Assembly (NCBI GenBank): GCA_946477505.1
Contig: CAMKYP010000257.1
Span: 1-5,939, forward strand
Direction of reading: 5' to 3'
Source: an uncultured Dechloromonas sp.
GTDB lineage: Bacteria; Pseudomonadota; Gammaproteobacteria; Burkholderiales; Rhodocyclaceae
DNA: 5,939 nt
In this document: positions 1 through 5,939 of the stretch, in pieces
How the letters are laid out: each line of letters begins with the position of its first letter
Position numbering within the stretch: the first letter of the stretch is position 1
Notes under the pieces: generated by a model
Database searches by the model: none
Told to the model about the DNA's origin: nothing
The model's input: only the letters and a program-made list of their open reading frames with translations
Translations under genes and position numbers: made by a program

Positions 1-634
1 GGGATGGCATTTCCCGGGTGGTGTACAGCACCCTCAGCAGGTCGCGGACAGCCGGTTCCTGCTCCTGCAGGGTCTTCTCGACGCCACCTCCGGCCGGAAT
101 CAGGCCATTGGCGACATAGAGATAGACTGAGCTGTGGGTTTTCACATTGACCGGATTGACCCTGACCTTGAAGAGTTGCGCCAGATCGGCCCGAAGCAGG
201 AGGCTTGCCCCCAGAGCGTTGAATGAGGGAATGGCCATTTCCTGGCCATCGAGGTCGGCGGGGGTTTTGAACGAGCTGTCTTTGGCGACGACAAGAATCC
301 CGCGCAACGGTATCTTGTCCCGAATCAGGGGGGTGTAGCCCTGGCGGGATTCCTCGCGCAGGACATGGTAGGGATTCGCGTAGACGAAATCGAAACTCCC
401 TTTCGACAGCTCACGTTCGAACTCGGGCACGGTTAGCGTGGCAACCAGATTCAGCTGAATGCCGGTACGTTTGCTGACGTTCTCGACGATGGGTTTCCAG
501 ATCGTGAAAAGCTTGCGCTGATCGAACTGCGGAACGACTGCAAAACTATAAGCATCGGCCGCTTCTGCGGAGAGCACGGAGAGCAGCGTGCCGATCAAGA
601 TGAGGAATTTTGCCAGATAGCCCGGGTTGTTCAT
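1..634 (-). CDS. PhnD-like periplasmic substrate-binding protein, C-terminus cut by window edge
   Basis: Reading the minus strand from the ATG at 634 gives 211 codons with no stop before the left edge. Residues 1-25 form a signal peptide: a charged and polar start, a hydrophobic core (FLILIGTLLSVLS), then an A-E-A cleavage site, so the protein should be exported to the periplasm. The mature part resembles the PhnD/phosphate-phosphite-phosphonate binding family: a first strand ending VVPQF (33-37), the DFVYANPY motif (82-89), and a segment PADLDGQEMAIPSFNALGAS (about 124-143) where such proteins contact ligand. Family members are usually about 270-300 aa, so roughly a quarter is missing. The 634 start is chosen because GGAG lies 6 nt upstream; in-frame ATGs at 646 and 649 lack this spacing. 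It lies 93 bp downstream of the araC-type gene on the same strand, across an AT-rich gap. The ligand is unknown: many PhnD-like proteins are not phosphonate binders, and some work with sensor kinases or diguanylate cyclases. The family call is fairly sure; the ligand is not. Confidence 0.82.
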   Translation of the reverse strand, partial: MNNPGYLAKFLILIGTLLSVLSAEAADAYSFAVVPQFDQRKLFTIWKPIVENVSKRTGIQLNLVATLTVPEFERELSKGSFDFVYANPYHVLREESRQGYTPLIRDKIPLRGILVVAKDSSFKTPADLDGQEMAIPSFNALGASLLLRADLAQLFKVRVNPVNVKTHSSVYLYVANGLIPAGGGVEKTLQEQEPAVRDLLRVLYTTREMPS

Positions 635-666
635 GCTGGGCTCCATCATTGTTGATGATTTTGGTG

Positions 667-672
667 AATATA
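667..672 (-). promoter_or_regulatory. possible -10 element of the PhnD-like gene
   Basis: On the minus strand this reads TATATT, five of six matches to the TATAAT consensus. It sits in an AT-rich stretch (about 640-710) that contrasts with the GC-rich genes on both sides. Transcription from it would begin near 660, giving a leader of about 25 nt. No convincing -35 box lies at 16-18 nt: TTGTGG is present but only 14 nt away. The promoter is therefore uncertain, and readthrough from the upstream regulator gene is also possible because no minus-strand terminator is visible in the gap. Confidence 0.25.
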
Positions 673-727
673 GTATCCACCATAAGCCACAAAATTACTA
701 AGGGTATTTTGCTTCCTGATCGCCCGA

Positions 728-1795
728 TCATTTTTTTGCGGCCCATTGCCGGCGATAGTGAATCGGGGCCATGCCGGTCCATTCGACGAAGGCGCGATAG
801 AAGGCCGAAGTGTCGGCATAACCGAGATCGGCGGCGACCTTGGCGATAGAATCCCGCGTCTTGGTCAGGCGGGCCAGTGCCATGTCGCGGCGTAGGGCAT
901 CCTTGATGCCGCGGAAGCTGGAGCCTTCTTCCTCCAGCCGGCGATGCACTGTCCGTGGCGAGAGATGCAGGCGGTCGGCGATGTCGTCCAGGCTCAGGGT
1001 GTCGGGCAGGGCGGCGCGCAGCAGGTCGCGGACGCGGATGACCATTTCCCGGTCACGCCGGTAGAGCATGGTGATTTTGCCCGGGGCGCCGTCGAGGAAG
1101 GCGGCCAGTGCGGCTTCGTCGCGGCGGATGGGCAGGTCGAGGAGATTGGCGTTGAAGCTGGCGACCAGTGTGCCCATGCCGCCTGGCACGGTTGGCGCGA
1201 AGCGCGAGTCCTCGGTGAAAATCAGGGCGTAGTCGCCGAAATGCGCCGGTTTGCGGTAAGGAAAAATCACGTTGTCGAGGCCGATGCCGCGCCCGGCCAG
1301 CCAGCAGGATAAACCGTGCAGCAAACGCAGCAGCCATTCGAAGGCGAAGATGCGGCCGGTGTCTTCGGGGTTGTCGCTCAGGCGTCGGGTTTCGGCGATG
1401 ACCAGTTCGCCGTGACCATGCGAGCGGCGGACGCTCACCGCCAGGTCGGGCAGCACGATGTGCAGGAAGCGGCTGGCGCGGGCCAGCGCTTCGGCCAGCG
1501 TCGGGGCACTCAGGCAGCCGCGACACAGGAACTCGAAGCTGCCGACGCGCATAGGCTGGGCGAAAAGATTGAAGGCTTCGTCATCCAGCTGCCGGTTCAG
1601 GCGGTTGTAGAGCGCCGCATAGCGGTCGATGGGAATGCGGCTGGCCGTGTCTGCAATATCAATATCCAGTGCCGCAAGAAGGGGCGACGGGTCGATCCGG
1701 CGACGGGTCATGCCGGCCAGCATGCCGGTAACAAATCCCATTGCGACAGTGGCTTGCGTTCTACTTGGTGAGTTGGCGATCGTGCGGTGCACCAT
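728..1795 (-). CDS. AraC-family transcriptional regulator with AraC_N-type (PF12625-like) domain
   Basis: This 355-aa protein is a complete cytoplasmic DNA-binding regulator. Residues about 20-230 form an N-terminal effector or dimerisation domain of the kind found in OruR/ArgR-like AraC proteins, with typical phrases such as GSFEFLCRGCLSAPTLAEAL and, later, IFPYRKPAHFGDY. The C-terminus has the two helix-turn-helix units of the family: LSLDDIADRLHLSPRTVHRR (267-286) and a second unit around SIAKVAADLGYADTSAFYRA (316-335), followed by the conserved W-T-G-M-A-P-I-H-Y-R-R ending. The length is normal (about 330-350). The start is uncertain: the ATG at 1795 has no clear Shine-Dalgarno, and in-frame ATGs occur at 1741, 1723 and 1711. 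The helix around residues 17-31 looks like part of the family fold, which favours a start at or before 1741. The gene is divergent from icmF with 142 bp between them, so control of icmF, or of itself, is a reasonable inference. The effector is unknown; an acyl-CoA or acid linked to isobutyrate or butyrate would fit. Confidence 0.9.
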   Translation of the reverse strand: MVHRTIANSPSRTQATVAMGFVTGMLAGMTRRRIDPSPLLAALDIDIADTASRIPIDRYAALYNRLNRQLDDEAFNLFAQPMRVGSFEFLCRGCLSAPTLAEALARASRFLHIVLPDLAVSVRRSHGHGELVIAETRRLSDNPEDTGRIFAFEWLLRLLHGLSCWLAGRGIGLDNVIFPYRKPAHFGDYALIFTEDSRFAPTVPGGMGTLVASFNANLLDLPIRRDEAALAAFLDGAPGKITMLYRRDREMVIRVRDLLRAALPDTLSLDDIADRLHLSPRTVHRRLEEEGSSFRGIKDALRRDMALARLTKTRDSIAKVAADLGYADTSAFYRAFVEWTGMAPIHYRRQWAAKK

Positions 1796-1838
1796 TTTGC
1801 GGGCCGGCGAGGTAGTGGTTCTCTCACTGTATCACCTT

Positions 1839-1869
1839 GGCGGAATTTGCACGATTATCGTCATTCGCC
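1839..1869. promoter_or_regulatory. imperfect dyad, candidate operator between the araC-type gene and icmF
   Basis: A central palindrome CGAT-T-ATCG (1852-1860) is flanked by GGCGGAAT on the left (1839-1846) and ATTCGCC on the right (1863-1869). The outer arms are inverted copies, GGCG(G)AAT against ATTCGCC, but they sit at unequal distances from the centre. The dyad is in the divergent region, just upstream of a possible icmF promoter (boxes at 1873-1878 and 1896-1901) and overlapping a GATAAT box that could serve the regulator gene on the other strand. This placement would suit a regulator acting on both genes. AraC proteins more often bind direct repeats, so another regulator, or chance, is possible. 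Confidence 0.3.
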
Positions 1870-1872
1870 ACA

Positions 1873-1901
1873 ATGGCAGTACGGTCAAAGCGGCCTACCA
1901 T
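1873..1901 (+). promoter_or_regulatory. possible sigma70 promoter of icmF
   Basis: ATGGCA (1873-1878) and TACCAT (1896-1901) each match four of six consensus positions and are separated by 17 nt. Transcription would start near 1908, leaving a leader of about 30 nt before the icmF ATG. A weaker alternative is TTGCAC (1847-1852) with CACAAT (1869-1874) at 16 nt spacing. Both are weak, as expected for a promoter that needs an activator. No cobalamin riboswitch is recognisable, and such a short leader could not hold one. Confidence 0.28.
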
Positions 1902-1937
1902 GAGCGCCTTTCCTACTTACTCGATGAGGCAGGCGTC

Positions 1938-4900
1938 ATGACCGATTTGTCCGTAGCCAAGAAGTTGTCCCCGTACAAGCCGAAGAACAAGGTCCGTTTC
2001 GTCACCGCCGCCTCGCTGTTCGACGGCCATGACGCATCGATCAACATCATGCGCCGCATCCTGCAATCGACCGGGTCCGAGGTCATCCACCTCGGCCACA
2101 ACCGCTCGGTGCAGGAAATCGTCAATGCGGCGCTGCAGGAAGACGTGCAGGGTATCTGTATCACCTCCTACCAAGGTGGCCACGTCGAATTCTTCAAGTA
2201 CATGATCGACCTGCTCAAGGCCAATGGCGGCGAGCACATCAAGGTCTTCGGCGGCGGTGGTGGCGTCATTGTGCCGTCGGAAATCAAGGAATTGCACGCC
2301 TATGGCGTGACTCGCATCTACGCACCGGAAGACGGCGTGCAGATGGGCTTGCAGGGCATGATCAACGAGGTCGTGCAGCATGCCGACTACGATGTCGCCG
2401 ATCAGGGCGTGCCGAGCCCCGAGCAGGCCTTGGCCGGTCTGCAGGCCGGTGACAAGCGCCTGCTGTCGCGCCTCATCACGCTGCTTGAAAATGGCGAGGC
2501 GCCTGCCCTCAAGGAGCCGCTGCTCAAGGCCGCCGCCGCGCTGGAAACGCCGGTCCTCGGTATCACTGGTACGGGCGGCGCCGGCAAGTCGTCGCTGACC
2601 GACGAACTGGTGCGTCGTTTCCGTCTCGACCAGGGCGACAGTGTCAAGATCGGCATCGTGTCGATCGACCCGTCGCGCAAGCGCACCGGCGGTGCGCTGC
2701 TCGGCGACCGCATCCGGATGAACGCCATCGAGCATCCGAACATCTTCATGCGTTCGCTGGCTACCCGCGACACCGGTAGCGAAATTTCGACTGCGCTGCC
2801 CGAGGTCATTGCCGCCTGCAAGCTGGCCGGCTTTGATCTGGTCGTCGTCGAAACCTCCGGCATCGGCCAGGGCAATGCGGCCATCGTGCCTTTCGTCGAT
2901 CTGTCGTTGTACGTGATGACGCCGGAGTTCGGTGCCGCCTCGCAGTTGGAGAAGATCGACATGCTCGATTTCGCCGACTTCGTGGCGATCAACAAGTTCG
3001 ATCGCAAGGGCGCCGAGGATGCGCTGCGCGATGTGCGCAAGCAGTACCAGCGCAACCGCGAGCTGTTCACCACGCCGACCGACGACATGCCGGTGTTCGG
3101 TACGCAGGCGGCCCGTTTCAATGACGACGGCGTCACCGCCCTCTATCAGGCGCTGATTCCAGCCTTGACCGAGAAGGGGCTGAAACTGCAGCCGGGCAAG
3201 CTCCCCATCGTGACGGTCAAGCAGTCGTCGAGCCAGCGCGCCATCGTGCCGGCCCAGCGCGTGCGTTACCTCGCCGAGATTGCCGACAGCGTGCGCAGCT
3301 ACCATGCCCACACCGAAGAGCAGGTGAAGATCGCCCGCGAGCGCCAGTCGTTGCGCATCGCCAAGCAGATTTTTGCCGGCTGCGACAAGAATGTCGGCGA
3401 TTTCGACGAAATGCAGGCGTTCAAGGACAGCCAGCAGGACCCGAAGGCGAAGAAACTGCTGGACATGTGGCCGCAGACCGTCGAGGCGTACAGCGGCGAT
3501 GAATACGTCGTGAAGATTCGCGACAAGGAAATCCGCACCCAACTGACCAGCCAGTCGTTGTCCGGCACGAAGATCCGCAAGGTCATCCTGCCGACCTACA
3601 CCGACGACGGTGAAATCCTGCGCTTCCTGATGCGTGAGAACGTGCCCGGCTCCTTCCCCTACACCGCCGGGGTGTTCGCCTTCAAGCGCGAAGGCGAAGA
3701 CCCGACCCGCATGTTCGCCGGCGAAGGCGACGCCTTCCGCACCAATCGGCGCTTCAAGCGCGTCTCCGAAGGCATGCCGGCCCACCGCCTGTCGACCGCC
3801 TTCGACTCGGTGACCCTGTACGGCTGCGATCCGGACGAACGTCCGGACATCTACGGCAAGATCGGCAACTCCGGCGTGTCGATTGCCACGCTGGATGACA
3901 TGAAAGTGCTCTACGACGGCTTCGATCTGGTCAATCCGACGACTTCGGTGTCGATGACCATCAACGGCCCGGCCCCGATCATCCTGGCCTGCTTCTTCAA
4001 CACCGCCATCGACCAGCAGATGGCCAAGTTCGAGAAGGACAACGGCCGCCAGCCGACCGAAGATGAAGCGGAGAAGATCCGCGAATGGACGCTGAAGACC
4101 GTGCGCGGCACGGTGCAGGCCGACATCTTGAAGGAAGACCAGGGCCAGAACACCTGCATCTTCTCGACCGAATTCGCGCTCAAGATGATGGGCGACATCC
4201 AGGAGTTCTTCGTCCATAACCAGGTGCAGAACTTCTACTCGGTGTCGATCTCCGGCTACCACATCGCCGAAGCCGGTGCGAACCCGATCTCGCAACTCGC
4301 CTTCACGCTGTCCAACGGCTTTACCTACGTGGAAAGCTACCTGGCGCGTGGCATGCACATCGACGATTTCGCCCCGAACCTGTCCTTCTTCTTCTCCAAT
4401 GGCATGGATCCGGAATATTCGGTCATCGGCCGCGTCGCCCGCCGCATCTGGGCCGTGGCGATGAAGAACAAGTACGGCGCCAACGAGCGCAGCCAGAAGC
4501 TGAAGTACCACATCCAGACCTCCGGCCGCTCGCTGCACGCGCAGGAAATGGACTTCAACGACATCCGTACCACGCTGCAGGCGCTGATCGCCATCTACGA
4601 CAACTGCAACTCGCTGCATACCAACGCCTACGACGAAGCGATCACCACACCGACCGAGGAATCGGTGCGCCGCGCCATGGCCATCCAGCTGATCATCAAC
4701 CGCGAATGGGGCGTCGCCAAGAACGAAAACCCGAACCAGGGCGCTTTCGTTATCGACGAACTGACCGACCTCGTCGAAGAGGCCGTGTTGAAGGAATTCG
4801 AAGCCATCGCCAGCCGCGGCGGCGTGCTCGGCGCCATGGAAACCGGCTACCAGCGCGGCAAGATCCAGGAAGAATCGATGTACTACGAGCACAAGAAGCA

Positions 4901-5201
4901 CGACGGCTCGTACCCGATCATCGGCGTCAACACCTTCCTGAATCCGAAGGGCATGGCGCAGCAGGAAATCGAGCTGGCCCGTTCGACCGACGAGGAAAAG
5001 CAGTCGCAGATCAACCGCCTGCGTGCCTTCCATGCCCGCAATGCCGACAAGGCGCCGGCCATGTTGGCCAAGCTGAAGCAGACCGTGATCGAAGATGGCA
5101 ACGTCTTCGCCGTGCTGGTCGATGCCGTCAAGGTTTGCTCGCTGGGCCAGATCAGCAGCGCGCTCTACGAGGTTGGCGGCCAGTACCGGCGCAGTATGTA
5201 A
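1938..5201 (+). CDS. icmF: fused isobutyryl-CoA mutase (B12 domain, MeaI GTPase chaperone and mutase)
   Basis: This adenosylcobalamin-dependent cytoplasmic enzyme interconverts isobutyryl-CoA and n-butyryl-CoA. The 1087 aa match the usual IcmF length of about 1,090. Domains run in order. The B12-binding domain (about 19-150) has D29-G-H31 with His31 as lower cobalt ligand, SYQGGH (77-82) and a G5 run (105-109). The MeaI/ArgK-type GTPase (about 195-430) has the P-loop GTGGAGKSS with Lys217, DPSRKRTGGALLGDR from Asp244, ETSGIGQGN from Glu305 and NKFD (352-355). A linker (about 430-530) leads to the mutase barrel (about 530-1087), with SISGYH ending at His775. The GTPase is known to gate cofactor loading and repair. 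Phe593 and Gln737 replace the Tyr and Arg of methylmalonyl-CoA mutase, which supports isobutyryl-CoA as substrate. The start is the ATG at 1938, with GAGG at 1926-1929 and family-like N-terminus MTDLS. The frame stays open back to 1629, but that start would run into the divergent regulator. A strong terminator follows, so the gene appears monocistronic. Confidence 0.96.
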   Translation: MTDLSVAKKLSPYKPKNKVRFVTAASLFDGHDASINIMRRILQSTGSEVIHLGHNRSVQEIVNAALQEDVQGICITSYQGGHVEFFKYMIDLLKANGGEHIKVFGGGGGVIVPSEIKELHAYGVTRIYAPEDGVQMGLQGMINEVVQHADYDVADQGVPSPEQALAGLQAGDKRLLSRLITLLENGEAPALKEPLLKAAAALETPVLGITGTGGAGKSSLTDELVRRFRLDQGDSVKIGIVSIDPSRKRTGGALLGDRIRMNAIEHPNIFMRSLATRDTGSEISTALPEVIAACKLAGFDLVVVETSGIGQGNAAIVPFVDLSLYVMTPEFGAASQLEKIDMLDFADFVAINKFDRKGAEDALRDVRKQYQRNRELFTTPTDDMPVFGTQAARFNDDGVTALYQALIPALTEKGLKLQPGKLPIVTVKQSSSQRAIVPAQRVRYLAEIADSVRSYHAHTEEQVKIARERQSLRIAKQIFAGCDKNVGDFDEMQAFKDSQQDPKAKKLLDMWPQTVEAYSGDEYVVKIRDKEIRTQLTSQSLSGTKIRKVILPTYTDDGEILRFLMRENVPGSFPYTAGVFAFKREGEDPTRMFAGEGDAFRTNRRFKRVSEGMPAHRLSTAFDSVTLYGCDPDERPDIYGKIGNSGVSIATLDDMKVLYDGFDLVNPTTSVSMTINGPAPIILACFFNTAIDQQMAKFEKDNGRQPTEDEAEKIREWTLKTVRGTVQADILKEDQGQNTCIFSTEFALKMMGDIQEFFVHNQVQNFYSVSISGYHIAEAGANPISQLAFTLSNGFTYVESYLARGMHIDDFAPNLSFFFSNGMDPEYSVIGRVARRIWAVAMKNKYGANERSQKLKYHIQTSGRSLHAQEMDFNDIRTTLQALIAIYDNCNSLHTNAYDEAITTPTEESVRRAMAIQLIINREWGVAKNENPNQGAFVIDELTDLVEEAVLKEFEAIASRGGVLGAMETGYQRGKIQEESMYYEHKKHDGSYPIIGVNTFLNPKGMAQQEIELARSTDEEKQSQINRLRAFHARNADKAPAMLAKLKQTVIEDGNVFAVLVDAVKVCSLGQISSALYEVGGQYRRSM

Positions 5202-5271
5202 AAACAGCAGTAAAGGCTCCTTAGAGGGAGAACAGCAAACCCGAATCCGAAAGGGAGGAGGAGTCAATAAG

Positions 5272-5303
5272 ACGGCGAGGCTATGTACCTCGCCGTTTTT
5301 TTT
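5272..5303 (+). terminator. rho-independent terminator of icmF
   Basis: A perfect 9-bp stem, ACGGCGAGG (5272-5280) with CCTCGCCGT (5288-5296), closes a 7-nt loop and runs straight into eight T residues (5296-5303). It lies 70 nt after the icmF stop codon and before the promoter of the next gene. This is a textbook strong intrinsic terminator for plus-strand transcription and separates icmF from the Cache-domain gene. Confidence 0.93.
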
Positions 5304-5328
5304 CGGCCATTCCGAGAGCGGGAAGCTG

Positions 5329-5357
5329 CTGTCAAAGTGTCAGCCTGGCGTTAAAAT
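5329..5357 (+). promoter_or_regulatory. sigma70-like promoter of the Cache-domain sensor gene
   Basis: CTGTCA (5329-5334) matches four of six -35 positions and TAAAAT (5352-5357) matches five of six -10 positions, with the ideal spacing of 17 nt. It follows the icmF terminator directly. Transcription would begin near 5364 in an A-rich stretch, giving a leader of about 26 nt that contains the AAGGA ribosome-binding site at 5379-5383. Confidence 0.5.
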
Positions 5358-5378
5358 CAAAAAAATTACACAATTCCC

Positions 5379-5383
5379 AAGGA
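5379..5383 (+). promoter_or_regulatory. ribosome-binding site that decides a TTG start
   Basis: AAGGA ends 6 nt before the TTG at 5390, a normal spacing. It is only 1 nt from the ATG at 5385, which is too close and is followed by a stop after five codons. It therefore supports TTG 5390 as the start of the downstream sensor gene. Confidence 0.55.
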
Positions 5384-5389
5384 TATGTT

Positions 5390-5939
5390 TTGCCAACACT
5401 GATCGCGAATGAAAAAAATGTCCCGCGCGCCCATCTGATCGGGACGTTGGTCATCGTTCTGCTGATCACCTTGGGGCTGGGGGCATTTTTCAGCTGGCAG
5501 CAACTGGCCGAACAGCAGGCTGCGCTGGCGAGGCTCGAGCAGGCCGCTACCGAAAAGATTAAAGCCCGCCTGCGGGGCGAGATGGACAGCGCCATCAATT
5601 TTCTCGAGTACACCCGTTTGCGCACCGAGGATGTACTGAAGCGCAGCCTGGTGGAGCAGGTAGACAGCGCGTTTCAGATTGTCGAGGCAATTCATGCGCG
5701 GGAGTCGGCGCGTCGCCCCGCGGCCGAAGTCAAGCGCCTGATCGTCGAGGCCCTGCGGCCGGTACGCTTCTACGATGGTCGCGGCTATTACTTCATCGAC
5801 GATATGAGCGGGCAGTTCATCCTGCTGCCGACAGCCCCCCAACTGGAGGGGCAGACGCTTCTCGACAATCGGGATGACACGGGGTATTTCATCATGCGCG
5901 GCCTGATCGACGCGGCGCGCAAACCGCGTGGCGAGGGTT
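5390..5939 (+). CDS. membrane-anchored Cache-domain sensor protein, C-terminus cut by window edge
   Basis: This frame is open from the TTG at 5390 to the right edge (183 codons). A short polar N-terminus is followed by one transmembrane helix (about residues 16-36, HLIGTLVIVLLITLGLGAFF region) and then a long charged helix (37-110) that should lie in the periplasm. From about residue 124 comes a Cache fold of the dCache_2/sCache_2 type, with RFYDGRGYYFIDDMSGQFIL (126-145), then a PQLEGQTLLDNRDD segment and YFIMRGLIDAARKP, all typical of this ligand-sensing domain. Such domains usually head histidine kinases, diguanylate cyclases or chemotaxis receptors, and the output domain lies beyond the window. 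No ATG occurs in frame before residue 65, which is past the membrane helix, so a non-ATG start is needed unless the sequence has an indel. The gene has its own promoter and is separated from icmF by a terminator. The sensor call is good; its output and ligand are unknown. Confidence 0.8.
   Translation, partial: MPTLIANEKNVPRAHLIGTLVIVLLITLGLGAFFSWQQLAEQQAALARLEQAATEKIKARLRGEMDSAINFLEYTRLRTEDVLKRSLVEQVDSAFQIVEAIHARESARRPAAEVKRLIVEALRPVRFYDGRGYYFIDDMSGQFILLPTAPQLEGQTLLDNRDDTGYFIMRGLIDAARKPRGEG

Noticed and set aside
717..737. Hairpin TGATC/GATCA with a 4-nt loop followed by seven T residues, looking like a plus-strand terminator.
   Set aside because: The stem is only 5-6 bp and AT-rich, no plus-strand gene ends here, and the T run encodes the last lysines of the regulator on the other strand. 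On the minus strand no T run follows, so it does not terminate the regulator gene.
1316..1771. Plus-strand frame of 151 codons opposite the regulator gene.
   Set aside because: Shadow of the AraC-type gene; Gln- and Ala-rich with no domain features, and the helix-turn-helix protein on the minus strand is clear.
1629..1937. In-frame N-terminal extension of IcmF by 103 residues from ATG 1629.
   Set aside because: It overlaps the divergent regulator gene, has no ribosome-binding site, and the added residues do not resemble IcmF; the ATG at 1938 has a Shine-Dalgarno and a family-like start.
1796..1937. Possible cobalamin riboswitch upstream of a B12 enzyme.
   Set aside because: No B12-box-like element is seen and the leader is too short for the aptamer.
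1917..5267. An uninterrupted minus-strand frame of 1,116 codons covering the whole of icmF.
   Set aside because: Its composition (rich in V, D, H, R, L, G) is what the opposite strand of a GC-rich gene gives, it has no recognisable motif, and icmF on the plus strand is certain.
5283..5354. Short plus-strand frame starting at the ATG in the terminator loop.
   Set aside because: About 23 codons lying across the terminator stem and T run, with no ribosome-binding site at a proper distance; not credible as a gene.
5366..5842. Minus-strand frame of 158 codons at the right end.
   Set aside because: It opposes the Cache-domain sensor frame, which has a membrane helix, Cache motifs, a ribosome-binding site and a promoter.

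Overview
This GC-rich window most likely comes from a betaproteobacterium, perhaps Rhodocyclales. That placement is my inference, from the gene types and from the close likeness of the central enzyme to the fused mutase known in Cupriavidus; nothing in the window fixes the species.

Layout. (1) Positions 1-634, minus strand: the first 211 residues of an exported PhnD-type substrate-binding protein, cut by the left edge. (2) 728-1795, minus strand: a complete AraC-family regulator of 355 aa. (3) 1796-1937: a 142-bp divergent intergenic region with an imperfect dyad and a possible promoter. (4) 1938-5201, plus strand: a complete 1087-aa fused isobutyryl-CoA mutase, IcmF. It carries a B12-binding domain, a MeaI-type GTPase chaperone and a mutase domain in one chain. 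(5) 5202-5389: 188 bp with a strong rho-independent terminator, then a good sigma70-like promoter. (6) 5390-5939, plus strand: the start of a membrane-anchored Cache-domain sensor, cut by the right edge and best read from a TTG codon.

How the genes fit together. IcmF interconverts isobutyryl-CoA and n-butyryl-CoA, linking branched-chain (valine-type) and straight-chain acyl-CoA metabolism. The two residues that set its substrate preference are Phe593 and Gln737, as in isobutyryl-CoA mutases. The AraC-type regulator is transcribed away from icmF across a short shared region and is the natural candidate to control it, but this is untested. The two edge genes look like independent units for solute binding or signal sensing. 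Both begin in their own promoter regions, and both lack an intact C-terminal part here, so their outputs are unknown.

No RNA genes, CRISPR arrays, insertion sequences or riboswitches were seen. Most of the window is ordinary chromosomal metabolism. I did not find a clearly new system. The points most worth checking are the divergent operator region, the start of the Cache gene, and a short leader ORF that overlaps the icmF start.
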